A DNA stretch of 42,948 nt from Verrucomicrobiales bacterium (GTDB taxonomy: Bacteria; Verrucomicrobiota; Verrucomicrobiia; Verrucomicrobiales; DEV007). Position 1 is the first letter of the stretch. Each line of letters opens with the position of its first letter. Shown piece after piece: positions 1 to 7,561 of the stretch. Both the position numbers and the translations under genes were made by a program. The stretch is from positions 1 to 42,948 of the forward strand of contig JAHEJT010000025.1 of the NCBI GenBank assembly GCA_024638765.1. Reading direction: 5' to 3'. The notes below the pieces were generated by a model. That model was not told the origin of the DNA. It saw nothing but the letters and a program-made list of their open reading frames with translations, and did no database searches.

Positions 1-332
1 AGAGGCAGAAGCTTGCGGACGGGCGGGCGGTGTTCGACCTCGTGCAGGATCTGCTGCGGCGGGCGGAAGAAGAGGGATTGCCGGGGACGGGCGGCCTGGT
101 GGTGGGTTTGACGAATGCGGACGAGGACATTCTTTCGGAGATTGCGGATGTCCCGCTCCTGATCCCCGGCTTGGGGGCCCAGGGAGGTGACCTCGCGGCA
201 CTGTCGGGCCAGCAGCGGGCGGCGCCCATCCTGATCAATGTCTCGCGCGGGCTGATGTACGGGGAGGATGAGAAGGGTTTCGGGGATCGGGCCGCGGAAT
301 TCGCGGGGCGGATCGCGGAGAGCTTGGAGTAG
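1..332 (+). CDS. pyrF: Orotidine 5'-phosphate decarboxylase, C-terminal part (truncated by window edge)
   Basis: The frame is open from base 3 with no start inside the window, so this is the last ~110 residues of a longer protein. The segment carries the PLLIPGLGAQGGDL stretch followed by ILINVSRGLMY. This is the phosphate-binding end of the TIM barrel in the long (type 2) OMP decarboxylases, where the usual form is 'PGIGAQGG...NSSRGI'. The enzyme removes CO2 from OMP to give UMP, the last step of de novo pyrimidine synthesis, in the cytosol. Its TAG stop lies inside the left arm of a large palindrome. The next genes, guaB and guaA, make the purine GMP, so the left edge is a nucleotide-synthesis block. 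The N-terminal catalytic Asp-Lys-Asp region is outside the window. Confidence 0.82.
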   Translation, partial: RQKLADGRAVFDLVQDLLRRAEEEGLPGTGGLVVGLTNADEDILSEIADVPLLIPGLGAQGGDLAALSGQQRAAPILINVSRGLMYGEDEKGFGDRAAEFAGRIAESLE

Positions 333-392
333 GCCCGACGCTCCGCGGCGGGCTCCTCCCGAAAAAACGCCCGCCGCGGAGCGTCGGTCCTA
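330..392. repeat. Large palindrome with 24-base arms between pyrF and guaB
   Basis: Bases 330-353 and 369-392 are inverted copies with a single non-Watson-Crick position and a 15-base loop that includes a run of A. The core of the arm is CGACGCTCCGCGGCGGGC. The left arm contains the pyrF stop codon. There is no T-run after the 3' arm, so this is not a classic intrinsic terminator on the + strand. A REP-like intergenic element that may protect the 3' end of the pyrF message is more likely. A shorter hairpin after guaA (3668-3684) shares the CGCTCCGCGGC core. Confidence 0.7.
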
Positions 393-419
393 CTTTGGCG
401 CCGGGACTACTTATTCCCG

Positions 420-448
420 GCCCCTTAAAAAGGATTGATCCGAGGGGC
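420..448 (+). promoter_or_regulatory. Possible hairpin over the guaB Shine-Dalgarno region
   Basis: GCCCCT (420-425) is complementary to AGGGGC (443-448). Within the loop, GGAT-tg-ATCC (432-441) forms a second small dyad. The only purine-rich ribosome-binding candidate for guaB, GAGGGG (442-447), lies in the 3' arm and would be hidden when the stem forms. The stem is short, so regulation is only a possibility. Confidence 0.25.
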
Positions 449-468
449 GGTTTCCCTATTAATTGTTC

Positions 469-1926
469 ATGGGAGATATCTCCACCGGTCTTAGTTTCGA
501 CGACGTTCTGCTGGTTCCGCAGAAGAGCGAAATCCTGCCCTCCAATTGCGATCTGCGCACGCATCTGACGGCAGAACTGGAGATGAACATCCCGATCCTG
601 TCCTCGGCAATGGACACGGTGACGGAGGCCGACCTGGCGATCGCCCTGGCACGCGAGGGCGGTATCGGCGTGATCCACCGCAATTGTGCCCTGGAAAAAC
701 AGGCGGAGTTCGTGGCACGGGTCAAGCGCTCCGAGAACGCGGTGATTCAGAATCCTTTCACCGTGAGCAGCGATCTCACGATCGTGGATTTGGAGAAAGT
801 CATGCGCGAACGCGGGGTGGCGGGTTTCCCTGTCGTCGACAGCGAAGGCCAGCTCGAGGGAATGGTGACTAGCCGCGACATCTGGTACATTGAAGATCCC
901 GCCAAGACGCGGGTGCGCGATGTGATGACGCCGCGCGATCGACTGGCGACGGCGCCCTCGAACACTTCGCCCGAGGAGGCCCAGAAGATTCTTTACGAGC
1001 ATCGCATCGAAAAGCTGCCGCTGGTGAGCGAGGACGGCAAGCTCGCGGGGATGATCACGAGCCAGGACATCGAGAAACAGCAAATGTACGTGGACGCCTG
1101 CAAAGATCCCAACGGTCAGCTCCGAGTAGGGGCCGCGGTGGGGGTGGGCGACGATGTTGAAGAACGGGCCACGGCGGTCCACGAATCGGGATGTGACGCC
1201 TTCTTCATTGATGCGGCCACCGGGCACACCAGCCGGGTCCTTGAGGTCCTGGAAAAGCTTCAGGAGCGCTTTTCCGAGGTGCCCGTGGTGGCAGGGAACG
1301 TGGTCACCGCCCAGGGGGCGCGGGAACTTGTGGAGGCCGGCGCCGCGGCCATCAAGGTCGGGGTGGGGCCGGGCTCCATCTGTACCACTCGGGTGATTTC
1401 CGGCGTGGGCGTGCCCCAGTTCAGTGCGGTCCAGGAGGTCGCAGAGTATTGCCGGGGTAAAGGCGTCGCCGTGATCGCCGACGGTGGGATCCGGTATTCG
1501 GGTGATATCGTCAAGGCGCTGGCGGCGGGCGCCGACTGCGTCATGCTGGGCTCTTTGCTGGCTGGCACGCGCGAGAGTCCGGGCGCGATGATCAATTACC
1601 AGGGCCGCACCTTTAAAGAATACCGCGGCATGGGATCGACCAAGGCGATGCGCAAGGGATCCAGCGATCGATACGGACAAAACGCTTCCGGGAAACTGGT
1701 GGCGGAAGGCGTCGAAGCGCGCGTCCCTTACAAGGGCCGGCTCGCGGATACCGTCTTCCAATTGCTGGGCGGAGTGCGCTCGGGGATGGGTTATGTCGGC
1801 GCGGAAAGTCTCGTGGAACTCCGCGAGAAGGCGAAATTCGTCAAGATTACGCCGGGGGGCTTGAAGGAAAGCCATCCCCATGACGTGGTCGTTACCGAGG
1901 AGCCGATTAATTACCAGAGCTTGTGA
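469..1926 (+). CDS. guaB: IMP dehydrogenase
   Basis: Oxidises IMP to XMP with NAD+, the rate-limiting step toward GMP, in the cytosol. Full length at 485 residues. The N-terminal 'GLSFDDVLLVP' signature is at residues 8-18, two CBS domains lie at about 95-205, and the catalytic loop GSICTTRVISG has Cys305, the same number as the E. coli enzyme. The flap region ('YRGMGSTKAM', 'GVEARVPYKG') and a C-terminal 'HPHD' segment are present. The ATG at 469 is chosen because MGDISTGLSFDD aligns with family N-termini. An in-frame TTG at 463 would add two residues. guaA, the next enzyme in the path, follows 214 bases downstream on the same strand. The gap holds repeats, so co-transcription is likely but not proven. 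Confidence 0.97.
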   Translation: MGDISTGLSFDDVLLVPQKSEILPSNCDLRTHLTAELEMNIPILSSAMDTVTEADLAIALAREGGIGVIHRNCALEKQAEFVARVKRSENAVIQNPFTVSSDLTIVDLEKVMRERGVAGFPVVDSEGQLEGMVTSRDIWYIEDPAKTRVRDVMTPRDRLATAPSNTSPEEAQKILYEHRIEKLPLVSEDGKLAGMITSQDIEKQQMYVDACKDPNGQLRVGAAVGVGDDVEERATAVHESGCDAFFIDAATGHTSRVLEVLEKLQERFSEVPVVAGNVVTAQGARELVEAGAAAIKVGVGPGSICTTRVISGVGVPQFSAVQEVAEYCRGKGVAVIADGGIRYSGDIVKALAAGADCVMLGSLLAGTRESPGAMINYQGRTFKEYRGMGSTKAMRKGSSDRYGQNASGKLVAEGVEARVPYKGRLADTVFQLLGGVRSGMGYVGAESLVELREKAKFVKITPGGLKESHPHDVVVTEEPINYQSL

Positions 1927-1990
1927 CCTTGTGCGTCGCGGCCGGCTCGGCAACTTGATTTTTGATTTCAGTTACGTATTTATTTAACGC

Positions 1991-2064
1991 CATCCCACCA
2001 GAGCCCCCCCATCCCACCAGAGCCCCCTCACCCTAACCCTCTCCCCCAAGGGGGCGAGGGGATG
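1991..2064. repeat. Direct repeat plus 'CCCTCACCCTAACCC' palindrome
   Basis: CATCCCACCAGAGCCCCC occurs at 1991-2008 and again at 2010-2027. It runs into CCCTCACCCTAACCCTCTCC, followed by an inverted, G-rich partner ending near 2064 (CCCCC-AA-GGGGG at the tip). The same family appears at 19079-19190 and 24350-24385. It is an intergenic repeat, and it may also work as a weak 3'-end structure for guaB. Confidence 0.75.
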
Positions 2065-2140
2065 GGAAACGCAAGCTTTGTGTGGAGAAAAACCGGGGTA
2101 AATCGTCGACACCGTTTTTTTCGATAGCTTTTATATTCAG

Positions 2141-3664
2141 ATGCAGCCAATGGAGCGACAGATTGCCGTCATTGATTTCGGTTCGCAATACACGCAGCTG
2201 ATCGTGCGCCGGATCCGGGAGCTGGGGTATTTCTCCAAGCTCTATCAGCCGGAAGAACTGCGCGAGACCGGGTCGCCCGCCGCAATCATTTTGTCGGGAG
2301 GACCCCGCAGCACGCTCGAAGAGGGTGCGCCGGACATTGATTTCGATTACTTGAAGTCGCTCGATGTCCCGGTGCTGGGAGTTTGTTACGGGATGCAGCT
2401 TCTCAACATCCGATGGGGCGGCCAGGTCAAGCCCGGCAACTCCCGGGAATACGGTCCCGCGACCCTGGTGCCTTGCCAGGCCGATACCTTGTTCCAGGGG
2501 GTGAGTCGAGAATCGCAGATCTGGATGAGTCACTCGGATACCGTGAGTGCGCTTCCCGAGGGCGCGGAAGTGCTGGCGCGCAATCAGCACGATGTCCCGG
2601 TGGCGATCCGGTGGACGGACAATTTTTTCGGGATCCAGTTTCATCCCGAAGTGACCCATAGCGAAGAAGGGAAGACGGTGCTGCGTAATTTCCTTGGGTT
2701 GGCCAAAGATCCGCACGAATTCCGCATCGATTCCTTCAAAGACTATCTGGTGCAGGAGATCCGCGAGGAGGTGGGCGACCGCGAAGTGGTCTGTGGGGTC
2801 TCCGGTGGTGTCGATTCGACGGTGCTCGCGGTATTGTTGAAAGAAGCGGGGGTCAAGTTGAATCCTATCTTCGTGGACACCGGGTTGCTGCGCAAAGACG
2901 AGGGAGACGAAGTCGAAGCGCAATTCCGTGAGCTGGGTGTCGAGATCAGGCGGATCAACGCGGGGGAGAAATTCATGGGACGGCTCGCGGGGGTGACGGA
3001 TCCCGAAGAAAAGCGGCGCCGCATCGGCGATCTCTTCATCGATATCTTTTTCGAATCGGCGGGCAACGTCGAATTGCTGGCGCAGGGCACCCTGTATCCG
3101 GATGTCATCGAGAGCGCCACCAGCGGATCGATCGCATCCAAGATCAAGACCCATCACAACCGGGTCGACCGAATCCTGGAACTCAAGGCGGAGGGCAAGG
3201 TGATCGAACCGCTGCACGAATTGTTCAAGGACGAGGTGCGGGCGCTTGGCGAAGCCATGGGGGTGCCACACGCCCTGGTGCATCGCCATCCTTTTCCGGG
3301 GCCGGGCCTGGCGGTGCGGGTGCCGGGGGAAATCACGGAAGACAAGTTGCGCATCACCCGGGAGGCTGACGCGATTTTCATCAATAACCTGCGCGAGAGC
3401 GGTTGGTATGACCAGGTCTGGCAGGCGTATGCCGCCGTGCTTCCGGTGAGGACGGTCGGCGTCAAGGGAGACGAGCGCTCGTATGAATTCGCTATTTCCC
3501 TGCGCGCCGTGGTCAGCGAGGACGCGATGACAGCGTCCTGGGTGGAATTGCCTTACGAATTGCTGGGGAAGATCTCGAACGACATTCTCAACAAAGTGCC
3601 GGGAGTGAACCGAGTCCTTTACGATATCTCCACGAAACCGCCTGCGAGTATTGAATGGGAGTAG
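2141..3664 (+). CDS. guaA: GMP synthase (glutamine-hydrolysing)
   Basis: Converts XMP, glutamine and ATP to GMP, completing guanine nucleotide synthesis after guaB. At 507 residues it has the usual two-domain form. The class I glutamine amidotransferase has nucleophile Cys82 (GVCYGMQLL) and the His168/Glu170 pair (QFHPE). The ATP pyrophosphatase domain has the PP-loop SGGVDS at 221-226, and the C-terminal dimerisation domain ends in 'KPPASIEWE', as in known GuaA proteins. The ATG at 2141 gives MQPMERQIAV; a second ATG at 2150 is equally possible, since the conserved part begins with 'IAVIDFGSQ'. A C-rich hairpin and heptamers follow the stop. Confidence 0.97.
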   Translation: MQPMERQIAVIDFGSQYTQLIVRRIRELGYFSKLYQPEELRETGSPAAIILSGGPRSTLEEGAPDIDFDYLKSLDVPVLGVCYGMQLLNIRWGGQVKPGNSREYGPATLVPCQADTLFQGVSRESQIWMSHSDTVSALPEGAEVLARNQHDVPVAIRWTDNFFGIQFHPEVTHSEEGKTVLRNFLGLAKDPHEFRIDSFKDYLVQEIREEVGDREVVCGVSGGVDSTVLAVLLKEAGVKLNPIFVDTGLLRKDEGDEVEAQFRELGVEIRRINAGEKFMGRLAGVTDPEEKRRRIGDLFIDIFFESAGNVELLAQGTLYPDVIESATSGSIASKIKTHHNRVDRILELKAEGKVIEPLHELFKDEVRALGEAMGVPHALVHRHPFPGPGLAVRVPGEITEDKLRITREADAIFINNLRESGWYDQVWQAYAAVLPVRTVGVKGDERSYEFAISLRAVVSEDAMTASWVELPYELLGKISNDILNKVPGVNRVLYDISTKPPASIEWE

Positions 3665-3667
3665 GTT

Positions 3668-3684
3668 CGGCCGCTCCGCGGCCG
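3668..3684. repeat. Perfect hairpin after guaA
   Basis: CGGCCGC (3668-3674), tcc, GCGGCCG (3678-3684) form a 7-bp stem four bases after the guaA stop. No T-run follows, so it is a REP-like or message-end structure rather than a clear terminator. The core resembles the palindrome at 330-392. Confidence 0.55.
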
Positions 3685-3700
3685 GGTTAATCGATATTGG

Positions 3701-3721
3701 TTATCAGTTATTAGTTATTGG
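3701..3721. repeat. Heptamer array (TTATNRG x3)
   Basis: TTATCAG, TTATTAG and TTATTGG lie head to tail. It is one of five short heptamer arrays in this window. This one is 130 bases before the start of the glycosyltransferase. Confidence 0.6.
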
Positions 3722-3774
3722 GGCCGGAGTTGGGATCGGCGTGTGGAGAAAGGCTCGGCAATGACAAAGCATTG

Positions 3775-3815
3775 CCCTCCAGGTCAGACGTGGAGGGTTG
3801 CGCTTCGTCGCAACC
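3775..3815. repeat. Overlapping hairpins upstream of the glycosyltransferase
   Basis: CCCTCC (3775-3780) pairs with GGAGGG (3792-3797). The latter overlaps a second stem, GGTTGCG (3796-3802) with CGCAACC (3809-3815). The two stems exclude each other in part. This looks like a copy of an intergenic palindromic repeat lying in the leader of the next gene. Confidence 0.5.
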
Positions 3816-3850
3816 GCCTTCTACAGCCAAAACCAGGGCCTTGGTGCGGT

Positions 3851-5158
3851 ATGAAAAACCTCGGCCCCATCATCCTATTGTTGCTCGCCGGGGCCACCCT
3901 CGCCTCCGGGTGGAGGGAGGAATGGCGCTGGGGGATGGTGGGGGCGTTGTTTCTGTGGGCAGCGGTGCTCTTCGTGATCTGGCGGAAAGAGACGCGCTTC
4001 GCGCCCGGGTGGGTGCTGGCAGTGGCCATCGTGTTGCGCCTGATCCTCTTCCCGCTTCCGCCGGTGTTGTCCGACGACGTTTACCGGTACCTCTGGGACG
4101 GAATGCTGACCACGGAAGGGGTTAACCCGTTTGCGCATCGGCCTGCCGATCCCGCGTTGGCACGTTTCCACGACACGGCGATGTTCCCGCTTCTCAATTC
4201 GCGCGAATTTTTTTCGGTTTACCCGCCCTCCAGCCAGGTCCTCTTCGCGGTGGGGGGATGGGTCTACGGCTGGAAGGGGATGTGGGCGGGAGTTTACGCG
4301 ATCAAAGGGTTGCTCGCATTGTGCGAGTTGGCAGCGCTGCTGATCCTCGCGCGAGTCCTGACGAGAGACAAATTTCTCCTCTACGCCTGGCACCCGGTGA
4401 TCGTGCTCGAGTGCTGGGGACAGGCGCACACCGAAACCATCGCGATCCTGGGACTCGCGTTTTGTATCTGGGCCTTGCGGCGAGGACGGGCTGTCGCTGC
4501 CGGCGCCGCGTTGGCGCTGGCGGGGTGGGCCAAGCTTTACCCGCTCTTCTTCTTTCCGTTTCTCTGGCGGCGGATGGGGTGGCGGGTGATGGCCGCGGGC
4601 GCGGCGGTGACGGCGCTCCTGTGGTTGCCGTTCCTCGCCGGGTTTTCTCCATTCAAATTCAAGGAATCGCTGGATCTCTATGTCCGAAGTTTCGAGTTCA
4701 ATGCGGGCCCGTATTACGCCCTGAAGGCGGTGAGCACCGGTGCGCTGCGGCTGGTGGGAATGATTGGACCGGAGACGGAGACGAGCAAGGTCGTGGGGCC
4801 GGTCTTGCGGGGACTCTTCCTGCTATGTGCGGTGGGGCTCTGGTGGCGCGATTGGAAGAGGCGCGAGGGCGGCGTGGGTTGGTCCTTCGAAGCAGCATCC
4901 GCCCTGCTCCTGATGGCGCTGTTAGTGACGATGGCCACGGTGCATCCCTGGTATTTCACGTTGCTGCTGGTGCTGGTGCTTTGCCTGAAGCACGCGTTCT
5001 GGAGCTGGCACTGGTTGAGCGTGGTATCGCTCGGGACGTATCTCTTTTATTCGCACGGCCTTTATTGGCCGTTTGTGTGGCTGGCTTGGGGAGGCTGGGT
5101 GGTGCTGGCGTGGCGCTGGGACCGGCCGTCGGCGTGGTTGGGCGACGAGGCCGAGTAA
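3851..5158 (+). CDS. Polytopic membrane glycosyltransferase (GT-C fold, GT87/mannosyltransferase-like)
   Basis: A 435-residue protein with about 10-12 hydrophobic segments. The acidic loop after the second or third membrane span reads 'SDDVYRYLWDG', typical of GT-C enzymes that use a polyprenyl-phosphate sugar (DUF2029/GT87 and related mannosyltransferases). Further family-like points are 'NPFAH', 'YPPSSQ', and 'GWAKLYPLFFFPF', which resembles the 'K..PL.l.p' motif of GT87. It presumably adds a sugar from a lipid carrier on the outer face of the inner membrane; donor and acceptor cannot be read from sequence. The ATG at 3851 (MKNLGPIILLLLAG) places the first membrane span at the N-terminus. 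The GTG at 3743 would add a region made of repeat hairpins and is rejected. Confidence 0.75.
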   Translation: MKNLGPIILLLLAGATLASGWREEWRWGMVGALFLWAAVLFVIWRKETRFAPGWVLAVAIVLRLILFPLPPVLSDDVYRYLWDGMLTTEGVNPFAHRPADPALARFHDTAMFPLLNSREFFSVYPPSSQVLFAVGGWVYGWKGMWAGVYAIKGLLALCELAALLILARVLTRDKFLLYAWHPVIVLECWGQAHTETIAILGLAFCIWALRRGRAVAAGAALALAGWAKLYPLFFFPFLWRRMGWRVMAAGAAVTALLWLPFLAGFSPFKFKESLDLYVRSFEFNAGPYYALKAVSTGALRLVGMIGPETETSKVVGPVLRGLFLLCAVGLWWRDWKRREGGVGWSFEAASALLLMALLVTMATVHPWYFTLLLVLVLCLKHAFWSWHWLSVVSLGTYLFYSHGLYWPFVWLAWGGWVVLAWRWDRPSAWLGDEAE

Positions 5159-5551
5159 GAAAGAAAGGGAGGGTGGGATGAAAAGGGGAAGGCGGCCGGC
5201 TGCGGCGGCCAATTCACTGGTGACGAAGGTAGGGCGCAGCGTTTATCCCGCTTCGCGGGCTCTGCAGTCTCGCTTCGCTATTTTTATCGCGCTCCGCGCA
5301 AGGCAGTCGCCAAGCCGCTGCTTCTCCACGCGGCAATCCCGCCAGCCTCCCCTCGAATTGAGAGTCCTTCATCGTGTGATTGCGGCTCCACAGGGACGCG
5401 CGTGCCACGCCGAAGCTTCAGCGAAGGCGGGTCGCCCTACCCACTTCGTCTCTGATGGCGGGGGTTGTCTTCAGGGGAAAAGGCAGCGTTTACTTCGACA
5501 GCCGAGGAATTGACAATATTCCGGGATTGGGAGAGGGTGGAAACTCTAGCC
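5159..5551. repeat. Gap with a ~229-bp inverted-repeat element (5222-5450)
   Basis: The gap between the glycosyltransferase and the lipoprotein has no convincing gene. GACGAAGGTAGGGCG at 5222-5236 is mirrored by CGCCCTACCcacTTCGTC at 5433-5450 (three extra bases), giving terminal inverted repeats around a GC-rich body. Near the right end, 5409-5430 (CGCCGAAGCTTCAGCG...) matches in reverse a repeat that starts after cimA at 42918. The size and terminal repeats suggest a non-coding MITE-like or composite REP element. The open frame across it reads through the repeats and is not credible. Confidence 0.6.
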
Positions 5552-5971
5552 ATGTGGAAAATTCTTTTGCTCCCCGTTGCGGCGCTTTCGGCGCTGAGTT
5601 TTCTGGCGTCTTGCAAGCAGTTGCCTCGTGGATTTGAGGAACCGGAAGCCAGTATCGTGATCCCGGCGTATTTCCTGCATTCCGGAAACAAGGATCTCGA
5701 CAGCTGGCTGGAGGAGCCGTTCCAGGTCCAATACGATGAGGTGCCCCTGCCGCACGTTTTTAATAAGTTCCCGTTGAACGACATCAATTACCGCCTCGAA
5801 AGACTTCCCCCCGACGCAGAGTCCTTCAGCGTCGATTCACCCGGGATCACGCGGCGCCAGTTGCTCTGGGCCCTGTCGCAGGAGTATCACCTGAGCATGA
5901 CGTTCGAATACGCCAACCGTCAGCCGACAGTGCTGGTGGTCCGGGCCCGGCCGCAATCAGTCATGGATTAG
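5552..5971 (+). CDS. Small putative lipoprotein of unknown function
   Basis: Encodes 139 residues. The N-terminus MWKILLLPVAALSALSFLASC has a hydrophobic core ending in a lipobox (L-A-S-C, Cys21), so it is probably exported and lipid-anchored. The mature part (~118 residues) is acidic and has no motif I recognise. It contains 'PGITRRQLLWALSQEYHLSMTFEY', which looks like a small alpha/beta domain as in secretin/TonB short N-terminal (STN) domains; this is a guess. The ATG is preceded by GAGAGGG at 5531-5537. The last 15 bases overlap the 3' end of the convergent avtA gene. Confidence 0.62.
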   Translation: MWKILLLPVAALSALSFLASCKQLPRGFEEPEASIVIPAYFLHSGNKDLDSWLEEPFQVQYDEVPLPHVFNKFPLNDINYRLERLPPDAESFSVDSPGITRRQLLWALSQEYHLSMTFEYANRQPTVLVVRARPQSVMD

Positions 5972-7222
5972 GCTGAGTTCATCCGCCAGGATCTCGATTC
6001 CCTTACGGACGGTTTCTTCGTCCTGCGAAAAAGTCATGCGGATGCACTGGGAAGCATGAGGCCAGCTCGGGTCTTCCAGGTCATAGAAAAAGTATTCGCC
6101 CGGGATAATGAGGACTTTTCTCGCTTTCAGCCGCCGGTAAAGTTCTCTCGAGGTCACGGGCAGCTCGGGGAACCAGAGCCAGAGAAAGAAGGCGCCCTCG
6201 CTGCGGTGGACCGACCAGGGAAAGCGATCCGCGAACGCTTCCCGCACCCACTCCAGGGCCTGGCGGGATTTTTCGAGGTAATAGGGACGGATGATTTCCC
6301 TGCTGACCCGCAGCAGTTCGTCGTTTTCCAGGAGGGGCCGGGTAATGGCCTGGCCGATGTTGTTGTTGGCGAGACCGACCACGGAGGTCAGCGCCGAGAT
6401 CTGCTCGATCACCGATGCATGGGCCACCACGATCCCAGTGCGGGTGCCAGGCAGACCGAGCTTGGAGAGGCTGAAGGTGAGGACGATGTCCTCGTTCCAG
6501 AAAGGTTTGATATCCTCGAATACGACGTTGGGGAACGGAGCGCCATAGGCATTGTCGATGATTAACGGAATGCCGCGTTCTTTGGCGAGGCCGGCCAGGC
6601 GTTCGATTTCGGTGTCGGTGAGGACGTTGCCGGTGGGATTGGTGGGCCGGCTGACGCAGATGCCGGCGGCGTCTTCCCCCACCTGGACTTTCTCGAAATC
6701 GACCTGGTATTTGAATTCGTGGCTGTCGAGTTCGACGATTTTCGGGAGGCAGGTCGTAAAAATCGGTTCGCGCATGCCCTGGTTGGCGTACCCGATGTAT
6801 TCGGGGACCAGGGGGATGACGATCTTGTGAATAGAGCCGTCCGGAAATTCGCCGGCCAGCATGTTGAAAAGGAAAAAAAACGCGGTCTGACCTCCGTTGG
6901 TGACTGCGACGTTCTCCGCTTTGACATTCCACCCGTAATGGCGGCGCAGGCAGTCGGCGAACGCCTCCCGGAAACGCGGATTCCCCGCCGGTCCATCGTA
7001 ATTCACCAGCATGCGGTCGCAGGATTCGGGAAACTCCAGAATCTCATGAAGGCGACGACGCCAGATTTCCTGGACTTCAGGGATGTGTGCGGGATTGCCT
7101 CCCCCCATCATGTGCATCTCCCCGGGGGCACGATTCATAGCTTCGCCGAGGTCGTCCATGAGTTCGACGATCCCGCTGTGGGTGGCGAGTTTTTGGCCGG
7201 TATTGGAGAGGGGGAATTTCAT
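5957..7222 (-). CDS. avtA: Valine--pyruvate aminotransferase (AvtA type)
   Basis: A PLP-dependent fold-type I transaminase of 421 residues, close to E. coli AvtA (417). Along its length it shares AvtA-specific stretches: 'SGIVELMDDLG', 'GGGNPAHIPE', 'NYDGPAG', 'VPEYIGYANQG', 'ICVSRPTNPTGN' and 'SLSKLGLPGTRTG'. Lys254 in the last is the PLP lysine; Asp223 (IIDNAYG) should contact the pyridine nitrogen. It exchanges the amino group between alanine/pyruvate and valine/2-ketoisovalerate, a side route in branched-chain amino acid synthesis. The start at 7222 (MKFPLSNTG) is set by similarity; 26 upstream codons belong to a repeat region. It is convergent with the lipoprotein (15-base overlap of 3' ends) and divergent from the PQQ genes. 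Confidence 0.93.
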   Translation of the reverse strand: MKFPLSNTGQKLATHSGIVELMDDLGEAMNRAPGEMHMMGGGNPAHIPEVQEIWRRRLHEILEFPESCDRMLVNYDGPAGNPRFREAFADCLRRHYGWNVKAENVAVTNGGQTAFFFLFNMLAGEFPDGSIHKIVIPLVPEYIGYANQGMREPIFTTCLPKIVELDSHEFKYQVDFEKVQVGEDAAGICVSRPTNPTGNVLTDTEIERLAGLAKERGIPLIIDNAYGAPFPNVVFEDIKPFWNEDIVLTFSLSKLGLPGTRTGIVVAHASVIEQISALTSVVGLANNNIGQAITRPLLENDELLRVSREIIRPYYLEKSRQALEWVREAFADRFPWSVHRSEGAFFLWLWFPELPVTSRELYRRLKARKVLIIPGEYFFYDLEDPSWPHASQCIRMTFSQDEETVRKGIEILADELSLIHD

Positions 7223-7561
7223 GGATCCGTGCGCGTGTTCTTGGCGTAATAACCGCAGAACCGGGGAGATTTTTTTAACCACAGAGGACGCAGAGGGCAC
7301 AGAGATTTTTTTGACCGTAGATTATGCGGATTACGCGGATCAGTTACAGGAGGGTTGGATCAATGATTGCGGTTCCCAGCTCGTCTGCATTCGTGTAAAT
7401 TCGTCGCTATTCGCGTTCATTCGTGTTAAAAAAGTAAAATTCTTACGCGAATGGCCGCGAATCGCTTTTGGCAGGATTGAATTGTTCTCACTTGCCGGAC
7501 ACTGGATGTATCATCCTCTCTTTCTGATGAAATCATTATTAAAGCGTAAGCAGTAGAAAAC
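7223..7561. repeat. Divergent intergenic gap with three short periodic repeats (7278-7428)
   Basis: Between avtA and the first PQQ gene lie three different short-period arrays. ACCACAGAG/GACGCAGAG/GGCACAGAG is a 9-base period at 7278-7304. GATTATGCG/GATTACGCG/GATCAGTTA is a 9-base period at 7320-7346. ATTCGTGTAA/ATTCGTCGCT/ATTCGCGTTC/ATTCGTGTTA is a 10-base period at 7389-7428. The rest must hold the two divergent promoters, but I cannot point to convincing boxes. An open frame on the + strand across this gap is only these repeats. Confidence 0.7.

Noticed and set aside
235..1953. 572-codon open frame on the minus strand across guaB
   Set aside because: It is antisense to a certain guaB gene, rich in His, Arg, Pro and Leu without any domain, as expected from the complement of GC-rich codons.
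3743..3850. N-terminal extension of the glycosyltransferase from GTG 3743
   Set aside because: The 36 extra residues are encoded by hairpin repeats; the ATG at 3851 gives a normal membrane-protein N-terminus.
5073..5513. 146-codon frame through the gap after the glycosyltransferase
   Set aside because: It runs through the inverted-repeat element and starts inside the previous gene.
7083..7556. 157-codon frame between avtA and the first PQQ gene
   Set aside because: It translates the short-period repeats and overlaps avtA antisense.
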